DNA from: Erythrobacter cryptus DSM 12079
GTDB lineage: Bacteria; Pseudomonadota; Alphaproteobacteria; Sphingomonadales; Sphingomonadaceae
DNA: 64,000 nucleotides
Direction: 5' to 3'
NCBI RefSeq assembly: GCF_000422985.1
Contig: NZ_AUHC01000009.1
Location: 88,296 to 152,295 of the forward strand
Position numbers and translations under genes: made by a program. The notes under the pieces are model-generated. The model saw only the letters and a program-made list of their open reading frames with translations, had not been told where the DNA came from and did no database searches. Within the stretch, counting starts at the first letter, position 1, and the number at the start of each line of letters is the position of its first letter. Positions 44,953-54,020 of this stretch are shown piece by piece.

Positions 44953-46137
44953 GTGAAACACGTCCTCAGCCTCGCCACGCTCTATCCCAGCCCGGCAAGC
45001 CCGCGCTTTGGCATCTTCGTTGCGCAATCGCTCGAGGCGCTGGCGCAGCGGGGAGATTGGCGGGTGAGCGTGATCAACCCGATCGGCCTGCCGCCGCTGG
45101 CGCTGGGGCGCTATCGCCCGCTGGCAGACCTGCCGCAAAGGGCAGAGGAAGGGGGCATCACCGTCCACCGCCCGCGCTTCACGCTGATTCCGCGGATCGG
45201 GGCGCGTCGCAATGCCGCCGCGATCGCGCGCGCCGCTCTGCCGCTGGTCCGGCAGATCCATGCAGCAACTCCCATCGACCTGATCGACGCCCAATTCTTT
45301 TTCCCCGATGGCCCGGCGGCGGCCATCATCGCCAAGGCCATGGGGCTGCCGCTATCGATCAAGGCCCGCGGCAGCGACATCACCTATTGGGGCAAGCAGG
45401 ATTTCGCCCGCCGACAGATGCTCGAGGCGGCCGAGGCGGCCGAGGGTCTGCTCGCGGTGAGCCGCGATCTTGCACAGCGCATGGCGGCCATGGGCATGGC
45501 GCCGGACAAGATCACGCTCCACTACACCGGGCTTGATCGAGACCGCTTCCGCCCGCTCGCCCATCCGCAACTGCGCCGCCAATTGACGCGCGAACTCGGC
45601 CTGCCCCTGCCCGATGCTGCACCGCTGCTCGTGAGCGTCGGCGCGCTCATCGAACGCAAGGGCCAGGCCATTGCCATCGCCGCGCTGGCCGATTTGCCCG
45701 AGGCGCGGCTGGTGCTGGTTGGCAAGGGCGAGGACGAGCCCCGCCTGCGCGCCCGGGCGGCGGGGCTGGGGCTGGCCGAGCGGGTGCTGTTTGCCGGCGT
45801 CATCGATCATGACGTGATGCCGCTGCTGCTCTCGGCGGCGGACGTGATGGTGCTGCCAAGCGCGGACGAGGGCCTCGCCAATGCCTGGGTCGAGGCGCTG
45901 GCCTGTGGCACGCCGGTGGTGACCTGCGATGTCGGCGGCGCGCGCGAGCTGATCACCAGCGAGGTTGCCGGGCGGCTGGTTGCCCGCACGCCCGAGGCGG
46001 TGGCAGAAGGTGTGCGCGCGCTGCTGGCAAGCCCGCCCCCGCGCGAGGCAGTCGCCGCGCTTGCCGACGGGTTCAGCTGGCAGGCCAACGCCGCCGCGCT
46101 TGCCGCCCATTACGAGGGCCTCGTCGCCCGCGCCTGA
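44953..46137 (+). CDS. Glycosyltransferase family 4
   Basis: The 394-residue enzyme starts at GTG. It has the GT-B fold with LATLYPSPASPRFGIFVAQS at the N-terminus and QFFFPDGPAAAIIAKAMG and RGSDITYWG in the acceptor domain. The donor domain has SVGALIERKGQAIAIAALAD and LVLVGKGEDEPRLRARA. It ends with the characteristic PSADEGLANAWVEALACGTP, with the catalytic Glu. It probably adds a sugar to a cell-surface glycan or lipid. No glycan cluster surrounds it, so the acceptor is unknown. Confidence 0.9.
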   Translation: MKHVLSLATLYPSPASPRFGIFVAQSLEALAQRGDWRVSVINPIGLPPLALGRYRPLADLPQRAEEGGITVHRPRFTLIPRIGARRNAAAIARAALPLVRQIHAATPIDLIDAQFFFPDGPAAAIIAKAMGLPLSIKARGSDITYWGKQDFARRQMLEAAEAAEGLLAVSRDLAQRMAAMGMAPDKITLHYTGLDRDRFRPLAHPQLRRQLTRELGLPLPDAAPLLVSVGALIERKGQAIAIAALADLPEARLVLVGKGEDEPRLRARAAGLGLAERVLFAGVIDHDVMPLLLSAADVMVLPSADEGLANAWVEALACGTPVVTCDVGGARELITSEVAGRLVARTPEAVAEGVRALLASPPPREAVAALADGFSWQANAAALAAHYEGLVARA

Positions 46138-46146
46138 AGCGCGGCC

Positions 46147-47124
46147 TCAAGCCTCGCCGCGGGCGATCTTCTCCTGCCGATCAAGCGCGGTTTCGCGCGG
46201 CACGAAGCTGTCCGACGTGACCCCCATCCAGATCAGCAGCGGCCCGGCCATGTAGATCGAGGAATAGGTGCCGACGAACAGGCCGAAGGTGATCGCCGCG
46301 ACCATGCCGAACAGGCTGGGCGGGCCGAAGATCAGCAGCGGGATCAGCGCCACGAACAACGTGAGCGAGGTCATCACCGTGCGCGCCAAGGTCTCGTTGA
46401 CCGACAGGTCAAGCAGTTCATTGAGCGGCATCTTGCGGTATTTCTTCAGGTTCTCGCGGATGCGGTCATAAACGACGATGGTGTCGTTGAGCGAGTAACC
46501 GATGATCGCCAGCACCGCCGCGACGATCTGGAGGCTGAACTCCATCTGCGTCACCGCAAACAGGCCGAGCGTGAGAGAGACGTCATGCACCAGCGCAAAC
46601 ATCGCGCCGACGCCGAATTGCCATTCGAACCGCACCCAGATGTAGAGCGAGACCGCTGCCATCGCCGCCAGCAGGGCAAGCAGCGCCGAGGTGCGGAACT
46701 CACCCGCCACCTTGCCCGAAACCGTATCGTTCCCGTCCTTGCGGGCATCGGGATATTTGGCGGTGATCGCGGCGATCACCCGATCACCAATGGCCGTGGC
46801 AGCGCCGGGGGTGTCCTCGGCCTTCTCGGGCAGGCGCACGCGGATCGAGACCTGGTTGGGGGCGCCGAACTCCTGCACCACTGGCTCGCCATAGCCCAGG
46901 CCGCCAACCAGCGCGCGCAGCTCGGGTATCGGCGCGGCGGCACGCTCGGTAAAGGTGAGGCGCACCTCCTGCCCGCCGGCAAAATCGACGCCGAAATTGA
47001 GCCCCTTGACCGCCACCGCCGCCCAGCTGCCGAGGATCAGCGCAAGGCTGACCACGAAGAAGGGGACGCGCACCTTCAGGAACTTGATGTTGGTGTTGTC
47101 AGGGACGAGCTTCAACAGCTTCAT
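46147..47124 (-). CDS. secF: Protein translocase subunit SecF
   Basis: SecF works with SecD and YajC to help SecYEG translocation using the proton gradient. It has 325 residues with six membrane helices and one large periplasmic loop after the first. Landmarks are KGLNFGVDFAGGQEVRLTF near residue 43, YSLNDTIVVYDRIRENLKKY near the middle and NETLARTVMTSLT. It starts 13 bases after secD. At its 3' end it is convergent with the glycosyltransferase (9 bases apart). Confidence 0.97.
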   Translation of the reverse strand: MKLLKLVPDNTNIKFLKVRVPFFVVSLALILGSWAAVAVKGLNFGVDFAGGQEVRLTFTERAAAPIPELRALVGGLGYGEPVVQEFGAPNQVSIRVRLPEKAEDTPGAATAIGDRVIAAITAKYPDARKDGNDTVSGKVAGEFRTSALLALLAAMAAVSLYIWVRFEWQFGVGAMFALVHDVSLTLGLFAVTQMEFSLQIVAAVLAIIGYSLNDTIVVYDRIRENLKKYRKMPLNELLDLSVNETLARTVMTSLTLFVALIPLLIFGPPSLFGMVAAITFGLFVGTYSSIYMAGPLLIWMGVTSDSFVPRETALDRQEKIARGEA

Positions 47125-47137
47125 CGTCGCGCTCCTC

Positions 47138-48736
47138 TCAGATCACCAGATCGGTCGGCCGGGCGCGGCGCAGCCAGCCGGCCACCCACATCCGGGTCAG
47201 CGTCACGCCGGTAAAGACCGAGGTGAACAGGCCCAGCACCAGCACCACGGCAAAGCCCTTGACCGGGCCCGAGCCGAAGGCGAACAGCGCCACCCCGGCG
47301 ATGAAGTTGGTGAGGTTGGCGTCCCAGATCGCGCGGCTGGCTTCCTTGTAACCGGTCTCGACCGCGGAGACGACCTTGCGTCCGCGCTTGCGCTCCTCGC
47401 GGATGCGCTCGTTGATGAGCACGTTGGCGTCCACCGCCGCACCGATGGTGATGACGAAGCCGGCGATACCGGGCAGCGTCAGGGTGAAATTGCCGAGCGC
47501 CATCAACCCCAGCAGCATCAGCACGTTGAAGACGAGGGCAATTGTCGCATAGACCCCGAAGCGCCCATAGCTGGCGATCATCAGCGCAATCACCGCGAGG
47601 CTGCCGATGGCCATGGCGATCAGCCCCTTGCGGATCGAATCGGCGCCGAGATCCGGCCCCACGGTGCGTTCCTCGACCACGTGGAGCGGCACCGGCAGCG
47701 CGCCTGAACGCAGCGCGATCGCCAGGTTGTTGGCGCTCTCTGGAGTGAAATTCCCCGAGATCTGCGCCCGTCCGCCGATGATCGGCTCGTTGATCACCGG
47801 CGCCGAGAGCACCTTGCCATCGAGGATGATGGCAAAGGGCTTGCCGACATTCTCGGTGGTGAGCTTGGCAAACTTGGCCCCGCCCTGGGCATCGAAGGTG
47901 ATGTTGACGATGTTCTGGTTGGTCTGCGGATCGACCCCGGCCTGCGCGCCGGTCAGGCTGTCACCGCGAATCCCGCCGAGCCGCCGCACCGCCTCGAACC
48001 GGCCTTCCTGCGGAGTGCCGGGGGCATAGGGGAAGATCTCGCTGCCCGGCGGGGCGATCCCGGCCTGGACGTTTTCGGGCAGGGCATTGAGATCGACCAG
48101 CCTGAACTCGAGCTGCGCGGTCTGGCCGAGCAGGTTCTTGAGCGCCTCGGGATCCTGCAGGCCCGGCACCTGCACCACGATCCGGGTGCTGCCCTGGCGG
48201 ATGATGGTCGGCTCGCGCGTACCCAGCTCGTCGATGCGGCGGCGCACCACTTCGGTGGCGCTCGCCATGGCATCATCGATCGCCTGGGCAAGGCCGGCCT
48301 CGGTCGGGGTGAGCACGATGCGCTGGCCATCGACCACGCTCAGATCCCATTCGCGCGTGCTGGTCTGCCCCTGCATCACCGGCTCGATGAGGCCGCGCGC
48401 CCGATCAATATCGGCGGCGTTCTCGAGCATGAAGGAGAGCTTGCCATCGGCGGTGGAGACATCGCCGATGCGGATGCGCGGCTTGGCCCCGCGCATCAGC
48501 TGGCGCACCGTTTCTTCCATATTGGTGAGGCGCTGGGCGCGCACGTCATCGGCCTTGGCCTCGAGCAGGAGGTGCGAGCCGCCGGCAAGGTCAAGCCCGA
48601 GATTGACCTCGGGACCGGGCAAGCCCGCGGGCCAAGGCAGGCCAGCGACCTTGGCGAGCGACGGCAGCGCCAGCGCCGCGGCGGCAAGCGTCAGCGCCCA
48701 GAGCGAAATCTTCTTCCAGAGCGGAAATTCGAGCAT
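47138..48736 (-). CDS. secD: Protein translocase subunit SecD
   Basis: SecD is the partner of SecF. The 532-residue protein has an N-terminal helix (LWALTLAAAALALPSLA), a large periplasmic region opening with VNLGLDLAGGSHLLLEAKAD, and a C-terminal six-helix module with TLPGIAGFVITIGAAVDANV and LINERIREERKRGR. Its length is shorter than E. coli SecD (615) but normal for alphaproteobacteria. It lies between yajC (77 bases) and secF (13 bases). Confidence 0.97.
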   Translation of the reverse strand: MLEFPLWKKISLWALTLAAAALALPSLAKVAGLPWPAGLPGPEVNLGLDLAGGSHLLLEAKADDVRAQRLTNMEETVRQLMRGAKPRIRIGDVSTADGKLSFMLENAADIDRARGLIEPVMQGQTSTREWDLSVVDGQRIVLTPTEAGLAQAIDDAMASATEVVRRRIDELGTREPTIIRQGSTRIVVQVPGLQDPEALKNLLGQTAQLEFRLVDLNALPENVQAGIAPPGSEIFPYAPGTPQEGRFEAVRRLGGIRGDSLTGAQAGVDPQTNQNIVNITFDAQGGAKFAKLTTENVGKPFAIILDGKVLSAPVINEPIIGGRAQISGNFTPESANNLAIALRSGALPVPLHVVEERTVGPDLGADSIRKGLIAMAIGSLAVIALMIASYGRFGVYATIALVFNVLMLLGLMALGNFTLTLPGIAGFVITIGAAVDANVLINERIREERKRGRKVVSAVETGYKEASRAIWDANLTNFIAGVALFAFGSGPVKGFAVVLVLGLFTSVFTGVTLTRMWVAGWLRRARPTDLVI

Positions 48737-48813
48737 GGCCGTTCAGGGTCTCGTGCGGGAAGCGGGGCTTGGGGCAGCGCGGGGAGCGGCGCGGGAAGCG
48801 GCGCGGGGCCGCA

Positions 48814-49143
48814 TCAATCGTTGGCCGGCGTGCCGCCCGGCGGGATGATATCGCCGATCGTCGCCTTGACCGCCCGCACCCGGACGTTGGGACCAAGATC
48901 AAGCTCGACATAGGTGTCATCGACCTTGACCACCTTGCCCACGAGACCCCCGGCGGTGATCACCTGATCGCCCTTCTTCATCGCCGCGATCTTGGCCTGG
49001 TGCTCCTTCTGCCGCTTCATCTGCGGCCGGATGATGAGGAACCAGAAGATCGCGATCATGCCGATGATCGGCAGGAAGCTGATCCACGCGGGCGGCGCGG
49101 CGGCGGCACCGGCCGGGGCGGCGGCAAGAAGATCGAAAGTCAT
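48814..49143 (-). CDS. yajC: Preprotein translocase subunit YajC
   Basis: YajC is a single-pass inner-membrane protein associated with SecDF. The 109 residues begin with an Ala/Gly-rich stretch, then the membrane helix PIIGMIAIFWFLIIRPQMKR, typical of the family. The remainder is cytoplasmic: KIAAMKKGDQVITAGGLVGK and DIIPPGG. It is first in the yajC-secD-secF order, the usual bacterial operon. Confidence 0.96.
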   Translation of the reverse strand: MTFDLLAAAPAGAAAAPPAWISFLPIIGMIAIFWFLIIRPQMKRQKEHQAKIAAMKKGDQVITAGGLVGKVVKVDDTYVELDLGPNVRVRAVKATIGDIIPPGGTPAND

Positions 49144-49355
49144 AAGCTATGAGGCCCGTCAGATCCCGTGTGAAGTGGCCGGGCATGGTGCCCGCAGCCG
49201 TTCAAGTAGGCGCGCCTAGCAGCATTGGCGCCGCGCCGCAATCGCACCAAGCCGGCGCACCGGCCACACGGGGCCAGCCGCGTGTTGCCAGCGGCTCGCC
49301 AAACCACCTTGCCAGCCTGTGGCGAGCGCCCTATAGGCGCCGCTCCACTGGCGCG

Positions 49356-49432
49356 GGACGTAGCGCAGCCTGGTAGCGCATCACACTGGGGGTGTGGGGG
49401 TCGCTGGTTCGAATCCAGTCGTCCCGACCAGT
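49356..49432 (+). tRNA. tRNA-Pro (GGG), CCA encoded
   Basis: CGGGACG at the 5' end pairs with CGTCCCG at the 3' end, followed by the discriminator A and CCA at 49430-49432. The anticodon is GGG at 49390-49392 in the loop CTGGGGG, closed by the stem ACAC/GTGT. TTCGAATCC forms the T-loop. The first base pair is C1-G72, the identity element of bacterial tRNA-Pro. Confidence 0.96.
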
Positions 49433-49547
49433 GGTCTTCCCTCAAATTGCAGCCTCCGGCGCCGCCCGCAGCGGGCGGCGATTGCGCCGGCGCACGGGGC
49501 TGGCTAGGCTGGCGGCACCAACCTCTCATGAAGGCCCACCCCCAGGC

Positions 49548-50552
49548 ATGACCCGTTGGCGCCTTGCCGCCCCGATCGAGGATATCCGCGAAGCGCTGCT
49601 GGCGCTGCCCGCGCTGCCGCCGCGCTTTGCCATCGCCACGCTGGTCGAGGTCGATGGCTCGGCCCCGCGCGAGGTGGGCGCGCAGATGCTGATCACTGAG
49701 GAGGCGCATTGGGGCTTCCTGTCGGGCGGCTGCATCGAGGAGGATGTTGCCCGCCATGCCCGCGCCGCGATGGCCTTAGGGAAGCCGCGGCTGCTGCGCT
49801 ATGGCGAGGGCAGCCCGTGGATCGACATCCGGCTTGCCTGCGGATCGGGAATCAGCGTGCTGGTCGAGCCGGTGGCGGGGGATGAGGCAGCGCTTGCCAC
49901 CCTCATCGCGGCACGCGCCGCGCGCCAGGCCCTGGTGTGGTGCAGCGATGGCCACACGCGCACGGCCGCCCCCTGCGCCGCGCCCCCGCCCGATGGCTGG
50001 GACGGTGCGCGCTACACCCGGGCCTTTCTGCCGCCGCTGCGGCTGGTGCTGGTGGGGGATGACGGTGCGACGCTCGCGGCGCTGGGGCTGGCGCGTGAGC
50101 TAGGCTGGGAGGTGGCGCTGATCGCCCCCGGCGGGCCGGCCGAGCCGCCCTGCCCCGGAATTTCCTATCACACCGGCGCGCCGGCAGCGGCGCTGGACGC
50201 GATCGGGATCGACCGCTGGAGCGCGATTGCCGTGCTCACGCACGACCGCGAAGATGACGAGCGGGGCCTTGCCGCTGCGCTCGCAAGCGAGGCCTGCTAT
50301 GTCGGCGCGATCGGCGCGCGGGCCCGGCTCGCAGCAAGGCTGGAACGGCTGCGCGGTCATGGGGTGAGCGCGGCGGCGCTGGCGCGGCTCCACGCCCCGA
50401 TCGGGCTTCAAGGCTTCGGCAAGGGCCCACGCGCGGTGGCGCTCTCGCTGGTGGCCGAGGTGGCGCAGGTCTTCCACGCCGCCGTGAGCGCCGCAAGATC
50501 GGCTGGGGTGTCGATGTCGAGCAGCGCGCCCCGATCTGCGGTGTCGAGGTAG
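49548..50552 (+). CDS. XdhC/CoxF-family molybdenum hydroxylase maturation factor
   Basis: From the ATG at 49548 the protein has 334 residues. XdhC-type proteins carry sulfurated molybdenum cofactor to xanthine dehydrogenase-like enzymes. The N-terminal XdhC/CoxI domain has RFAIATLVEVDGSAPREVGA and WGFLSGGCIEEDVARHA. The C-terminal Rossmann domain has AIAVLTHDREDDERGLAAAL and CYVGAIGARARLAARLERLR. The normal end is near AVALSLVAEVAQVF; the last ~25 residues are read from DNA overlapping the opposite-strand nucleotidyltransferase gene. It is encoded next to the oxidoreductase subunits it should serve. Confidence 0.9.
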   Translation: MTRWRLAAPIEDIREALLALPALPPRFAIATLVEVDGSAPREVGAQMLITEEAHWGFLSGGCIEEDVARHARAAMALGKPRLLRYGEGSPWIDIRLACGSGISVLVEPVAGDEAALATLIAARAARQALVWCSDGHTRTAAPCAAPPPDGWDGARYTRAFLPPLRLVLVGDDGATLAALGLARELGWEVALIAPGGPAEPPCPGISYHTGAPAAALDAIGIDRWSAIAVLTHDREDDERGLAAALASEACYVGAIGARARLAARLERLRGHGVSAAALARLHAPIGLQGFGKGPRAVALSLVAEVAQVFHAAVSAARSAGVSMSSSAPRSAVSR

Positions 50553-51076
50553 GCCACGGCCAAGCCCCGCGCCGCGAGCAGCGCGCTTGCCCCCTGATCG
50601 CCCTTGAGCGCCAACAGGTCGGCAAAGGCCGCCCGGGTGAAGGCCACCGGGTGGCCGGGGCGGCCCATGCAGCGCGCCCGCGCGGCATAGCCCGACGCCT
50701 CGGCCGCAGCGACGAGATCCTCGCACAGCGCCACCGGCACCAGCGGCATGTCACCCAGAAACAGGCATGCCCCGCGCGCGTCTGGTGACAGCGCCGCCAC
50801 CCCGGCGCGCAGGCTCGCGGCCATGCCTTCGGCCCAGTCGGGCGCGGCGATGATGCGCAGATCGATGCCCGCAAGCGCCGCCTTGATCCGGTCATGCGCG
50901 GCCCCGGTGATGCACACCACCTCGCCAAACCCGGCATCGGCGACACGCGCGGCGAGGCGCCGGATCACCGGGGCGCCCGCAAGGTCGGCGAGCAGCTTGT
51001 CCCCCGGCGCCGCCCCGGCAAAGCGCCGCCCTGCCCCGCCGGCAAGGATCAGCGCCGCCCAGCCGGCGAGGCTCAA
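50408..51076 (-). CDS. MobA/MocA-like nucleotidyltransferase (molybdenum cofactor)
   Basis: The product has 222 residues from a TTG start at 51074-51076 that overlaps the stop of the large-subunit gene (TTGA). The NTP-transferase signature ALILAGGAGRRF lies at residues 8-19, ACLFLGDMPLVPVALCEDL marks the metal-binding region, and RPGHPVAFTRAAFADLLAL is typical of the MocA branch that makes cytosine dinucleotide cofactor. IorA/IorB-type enzymes need that cofactor, so the context fits. The C-terminal ~20 residues overlap xdhC on the other strand. Confidence 0.85.
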   Translation of the reverse strand: MSLAGWAALILAGGAGRRFAGAAPGDKLLADLAGAPVIRRLAARVADAGFGEVVCITGAAHDRIKAALAGIDLRIIAAPDWAEGMAASLRAGVAALSPDARGACLFLGDMPLVPVALCEDLVAAAEASGYAARARCMGRPGHPVAFTRAAFADLLALKGDQGASALLAARGLAVAYLDTADRGALLDIDTPADLAALTAAWKTCATSATSESATARGPLPKP

Positions 51077-53352
51077 GCCTTCGCCTGCGCCAGCACCGGC
51101 AGCGTGCGGATGCGCTTGCCCGTGAGCGCTGCCAGCGCATTGACGAGTGCCGGGCTGGCAGGCGGCAGGCCCGGCTCGCCGATCCCCCCGGTCTTGGCGC
51201 CGCTGTCGATGAAATGCACATCGACCACCGGCGGCGCGTCGGCGAGCTTGAGGATCGGGTAATCGGTGAAATTTCTCTCCACCACCGCGCCCTTCTCGAG
51301 CGTCACCTGCTCGCCCATCGCCGAGGAAAGGCCCATGATCAGCCCGCCCATTATCTGCGCCTCGGCATTCAAGGGGTTGATCGTGGTCCCGCAATCGACC
51401 ACGGCCCAGGCGCGCAGCACCTTGGGGGTGCCATCCTCCTTGAGCGCCGCCTCGACCACCTCGGCAACGATGGTGCCGAAGCTCTCGACAATGGCAATGC
51501 CGCGCCCCACGCCCGCAGGAAGCGGCGTGCCCCAGCTAGCGCGGCGGGCGACTTCATCGAGCACCTTCACATGGCGCGAGCCCTCGGGCAGGTGCTTGCG
51601 GCGGAAGCGGTAGGGATCTTCGCCCGCCGCCGCGGCGAGTTCGTCGATGAAGCTCTCGGTGTAAAAGCCCAGCTGCGTCGCGTTGACCGAGCGCCACGGC
51701 CCATCGATCTGGTTCGATCGATAGGCAAAGTGCCGCCGCGAGACCGCCGGAAGATCATAGATGAAAGGCACCTCGCCCTCGGCGCTGCCGCTCTGGACAT
51801 AGTCGATCCGCATCGCGGTGATGCGCCCGTCCTTGACCGCACCGGTGAGCAGCGCCGAGGATTGCGGGCGATAGGTGCCGTGGCGCAGCTCCTCTTCGCG
51901 GCTCCAGATCAGCTTGACCGGATAGGGCACCTGCATTGCCAGCACCGCCACCTGATCGATGATCTCGACCAGATCGGGAAAGCGCCGGCCGAAGCCGCCG
52001 CCCATGATCATCGGGGTGAAGACCACGTCCTCGACCGCAAGGCCCGCGGCCTTGGCCGCGCGGGTGCGGGTGCTCAGCGGGTCCTGCAATCCGCCCCACA
52101 GATGAAGCTTGCCGTCCTTGAAATGGCCGGTGAGCGCGAAAGGCTCCATCATCGCGTGGTGGAGAAAGGGCACGCGGTATTCGGCCTCGATGCGCCGCGC
52201 TCCCGCCGCGCTCAGCGCCGCTTCGACATCGCCGCTGCCGCTCTCGTTGTCGGGCTTCTGCGCGCTCTGGCGCAGGCGCGCCTGGGCGGCATAGATCGCC
52301 GCGGTCGAGATCGCCCCGTGGCCGCCATCGCTCCAGGTGGGCGCAAGCGCCTCGAGCCCCTTTCTCGCCTGCCAATAACCCTTGCCGACAACGATCACCG
52401 CGTCATCGAGCCTGACCACCTTCTCGACACCCTTGACCGCCAGCGCCGGGGCCTCATCGAGGCTTTCGAGCTTGCCGCCGCGCACCGGGGCCATGGCGAT
52501 GGTGGCAACGCGCATGCCGGGGAGGGTAAAGTCGATACCATAGACCGCACTGCCATCGACCTTGGCGGGAATGTCGCGCCGGGGAATTGGCTTGCCGATC
52601 AGCTTCCACTGCGCGCGGGTCTTGAGCACCGGATCGCTTGAAAGCGGGCGCTGCGCCGCGCCTGCCGCCAGCTCGCCATAGCGCAGCGACCTGCCGGATG
52701 GGGCGTGGGTCACGCGCGAATCGCCCGTGGCAAGCTCGCGCTCCGGCACGCCCAGCCGTTGGGCTGCTTCGGCCACCAGCGCCGCGCGCACCGCCGCGCC
52801 GGTCTTGCGCATCGCCACTTCGCCAGTGAAGCGGATCGCCGAGGAGCCGCCGGTGATCTGCAGCGGCATCGCGCGCGCCATCATCCCGATCACCGCATCG
52901 GGGATGAGACCGGCGACGGTCTCGCCCACCATCAAAGGCAGGAAACCCTTGGCAAGCGCCGCATTGGCAAAGGCCAGATCGGCCGGGGCCTGCTCCACCG
53001 TAACCTTGTCCCACGCCGCATCGAGTTCATCGGCGAGCATCTGGCCCAGCGCGGTGTGCGAACCCTGGCCGAAATCGATGTGCGGCGAATAGATGGTGAC
53101 ACTGTCATCCTCGGCGATCTTGACCCAGGCAGCAAAGGCGTGCTCGCCCTTGCCCTCGACCAGCGCCTTGGCCTTGCTGCGGGCGCTGCTGTCGGCCCAC
53201 CACAGGGCAAAGACGCCGCCGCCGGCGACGAGCGCGGTGCCGGCAAGAAACAGGCGCCGCTTGATGCCCTTGCGCGTCGGCGGAGTTTCCGACCGCTCAG
53301 GCGCGGCCGGGGTTTGCGGATAATCAAGCTCGGGCTGGGGGTTGTCGGCCAT
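51073..53352 (-). CDS. Molybdopterin-binding large subunit, IorB type
   Basis: The 759-residue protein is a xanthine-oxidase-family catalytic subunit of the IorB (isoquinoline 1-oxidoreductase beta) branch. A twin-arginine motif at residues 32-36 (KRRLFLAG) followed by a hydrophobic stretch suggests Tat export or membrane anchoring. Molybdopterin-binding motifs include IMGGGFGRRFPDLVEI and QIMGGLIMGLSSAMGEQVTL; the active-site Glu is in GGIGEPGLPPASPALVNAL. It starts with an ATGA overlap with the iron-sulfur subunit gene. The substrate is probably an aldehyde or N-heterocycle, but the sequence does not say which. Confidence 0.9.
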   Translation of the reverse strand: MADNPQPELDYPQTPAAPERSETPPTRKGIKRRLFLAGTALVAGGGVFALWWADSSARSKAKALVEGKGEHAFAAWVKIAEDDSVTIYSPHIDFGQGSHTALGQMLADELDAAWDKVTVEQAPADLAFANAALAKGFLPLMVGETVAGLIPDAVIGMMARAMPLQITGGSSAIRFTGEVAMRKTGAAVRAALVAEAAQRLGVPERELATGDSRVTHAPSGRSLRYGELAAGAAQRPLSSDPVLKTRAQWKLIGKPIPRRDIPAKVDGSAVYGIDFTLPGMRVATIAMAPVRGGKLESLDEAPALAVKGVEKVVRLDDAVIVVGKGYWQARKGLEALAPTWSDGGHGAISTAAIYAAQARLRQSAQKPDNESGSGDVEAALSAAGARRIEAEYRVPFLHHAMMEPFALTGHFKDGKLHLWGGLQDPLSTRTRAAKAAGLAVEDVVFTPMIMGGGFGRRFPDLVEIIDQVAVLAMQVPYPVKLIWSREEELRHGTYRPQSSALLTGAVKDGRITAMRIDYVQSGSAEGEVPFIYDLPAVSRRHFAYRSNQIDGPWRSVNATQLGFYTESFIDELAAAAGEDPYRFRRKHLPEGSRHVKVLDEVARRASWGTPLPAGVGRGIAIVESFGTIVAEVVEAALKEDGTPKVLRAWAVVDCGTTINPLNAEAQIMGGLIMGLSSAMGEQVTLEKGAVVERNFTDYPILKLADAPPVVDVHFIDSGAKTGGIGEPGLPPASPALVNALAALTGKRIRTLPVLAQAKA

Positions 53353-53855
53353 CAGGCGTCTCCCTGCTCGGCGGGGACGGAAGCGGCGGTGGCCGCAGCG
53401 GCAGCCCCGGTCGCAGCGCGGATCGCGGCGCGGATGCGCGGATAGGTGCCGCAGCGGCAGATATTGGTCATGGCTGCATCGATCTCGGCATCGCTCGGCG
53501 TCCCCACCTGTTCGATCAGGGCGACGGCGGCCATGATCTGGCCCGATTGGCAATAGCCGCATTGCGGCACCTGCGCGGCGATCCACGCCTGTTGCACCTT
53601 GTGCAGCGTGCCATCGGCGGCCTTCAGCCCCTCGATCGTGCGCACCGCCTTGCCGGCTGCCTCGCCCACCGGCAAGCTGCACGACCGCACCAGCGCCCCA
53701 TCAACCTGCACCGAGCAGGCCCCGCAGGCCGCCACGCCGCAGCCGAACTTGGTGCCGGTCAACCCCAGCTCCTCGCGCAGCACCCACAGCAGCGGCGTGT
53801 CCTCCTCCACCGTGACGCTGACCGGCTGGCCGTTGACCGTAAACGCGATTGCCAC
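53352..53855 (-). CDS. [2Fe-2S] small subunit, IorA type
   Basis: The product has 167 residues from the GTG at 53853-53855, with GGGGAGAG 7 bases upstream; a longer frame from 53942 lacks family character. The plant-type [2Fe-2S] ligands are C39, C44, C47 and C59 ([16 protein letters not shown]). The second cluster has C99, C102, C133 and C135 (QCGYCQSGQ and ICRCG). It passes electrons from the molybdenum centre of the large subunit, presumably to a cytochrome, as no FAD subunit is encoded. The C-terminal tail is Ala-rich. Confidence 0.93.
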   Translation of the reverse strand: MAIAFTVNGQPVSVTVEEDTPLLWVLREELGLTGTKFGCGVAACGACSVQVDGALVRSCSLPVGEAAGKAVRTIEGLKAADGTLHKVQQAWIAAQVPQCGYCQSGQIMAAVALIEQVGTPSDAEIDAAMTNICRCGTYPRIRAAIRAATGAAAAATAASVPAEQGDA

Positions 53856-54020
53856 GTGAGGCTCTCCCCGGCTGATTGAAACCGGTCTCGCATAGCAACC
53901 GGAAGCCCGGCCCGCCATGGGAAAGATGGCGCAAGGCGGCACCCCCTTGCGCCCTGTTGCGCATGGCCTTGCCGGCGGGCGGCAGGCTTTCTAAGCGCAG
54001 GGGCAAGAGAGGAACCCAGC

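Noticed and set aside
49309..49339. Promoter for tRNA-Pro(GGG) from TTGCCA and TATAGG
   Set aside because: The spacing between the two hexamers is 19 bases, outside the normal range, so it was not listed as a feature.
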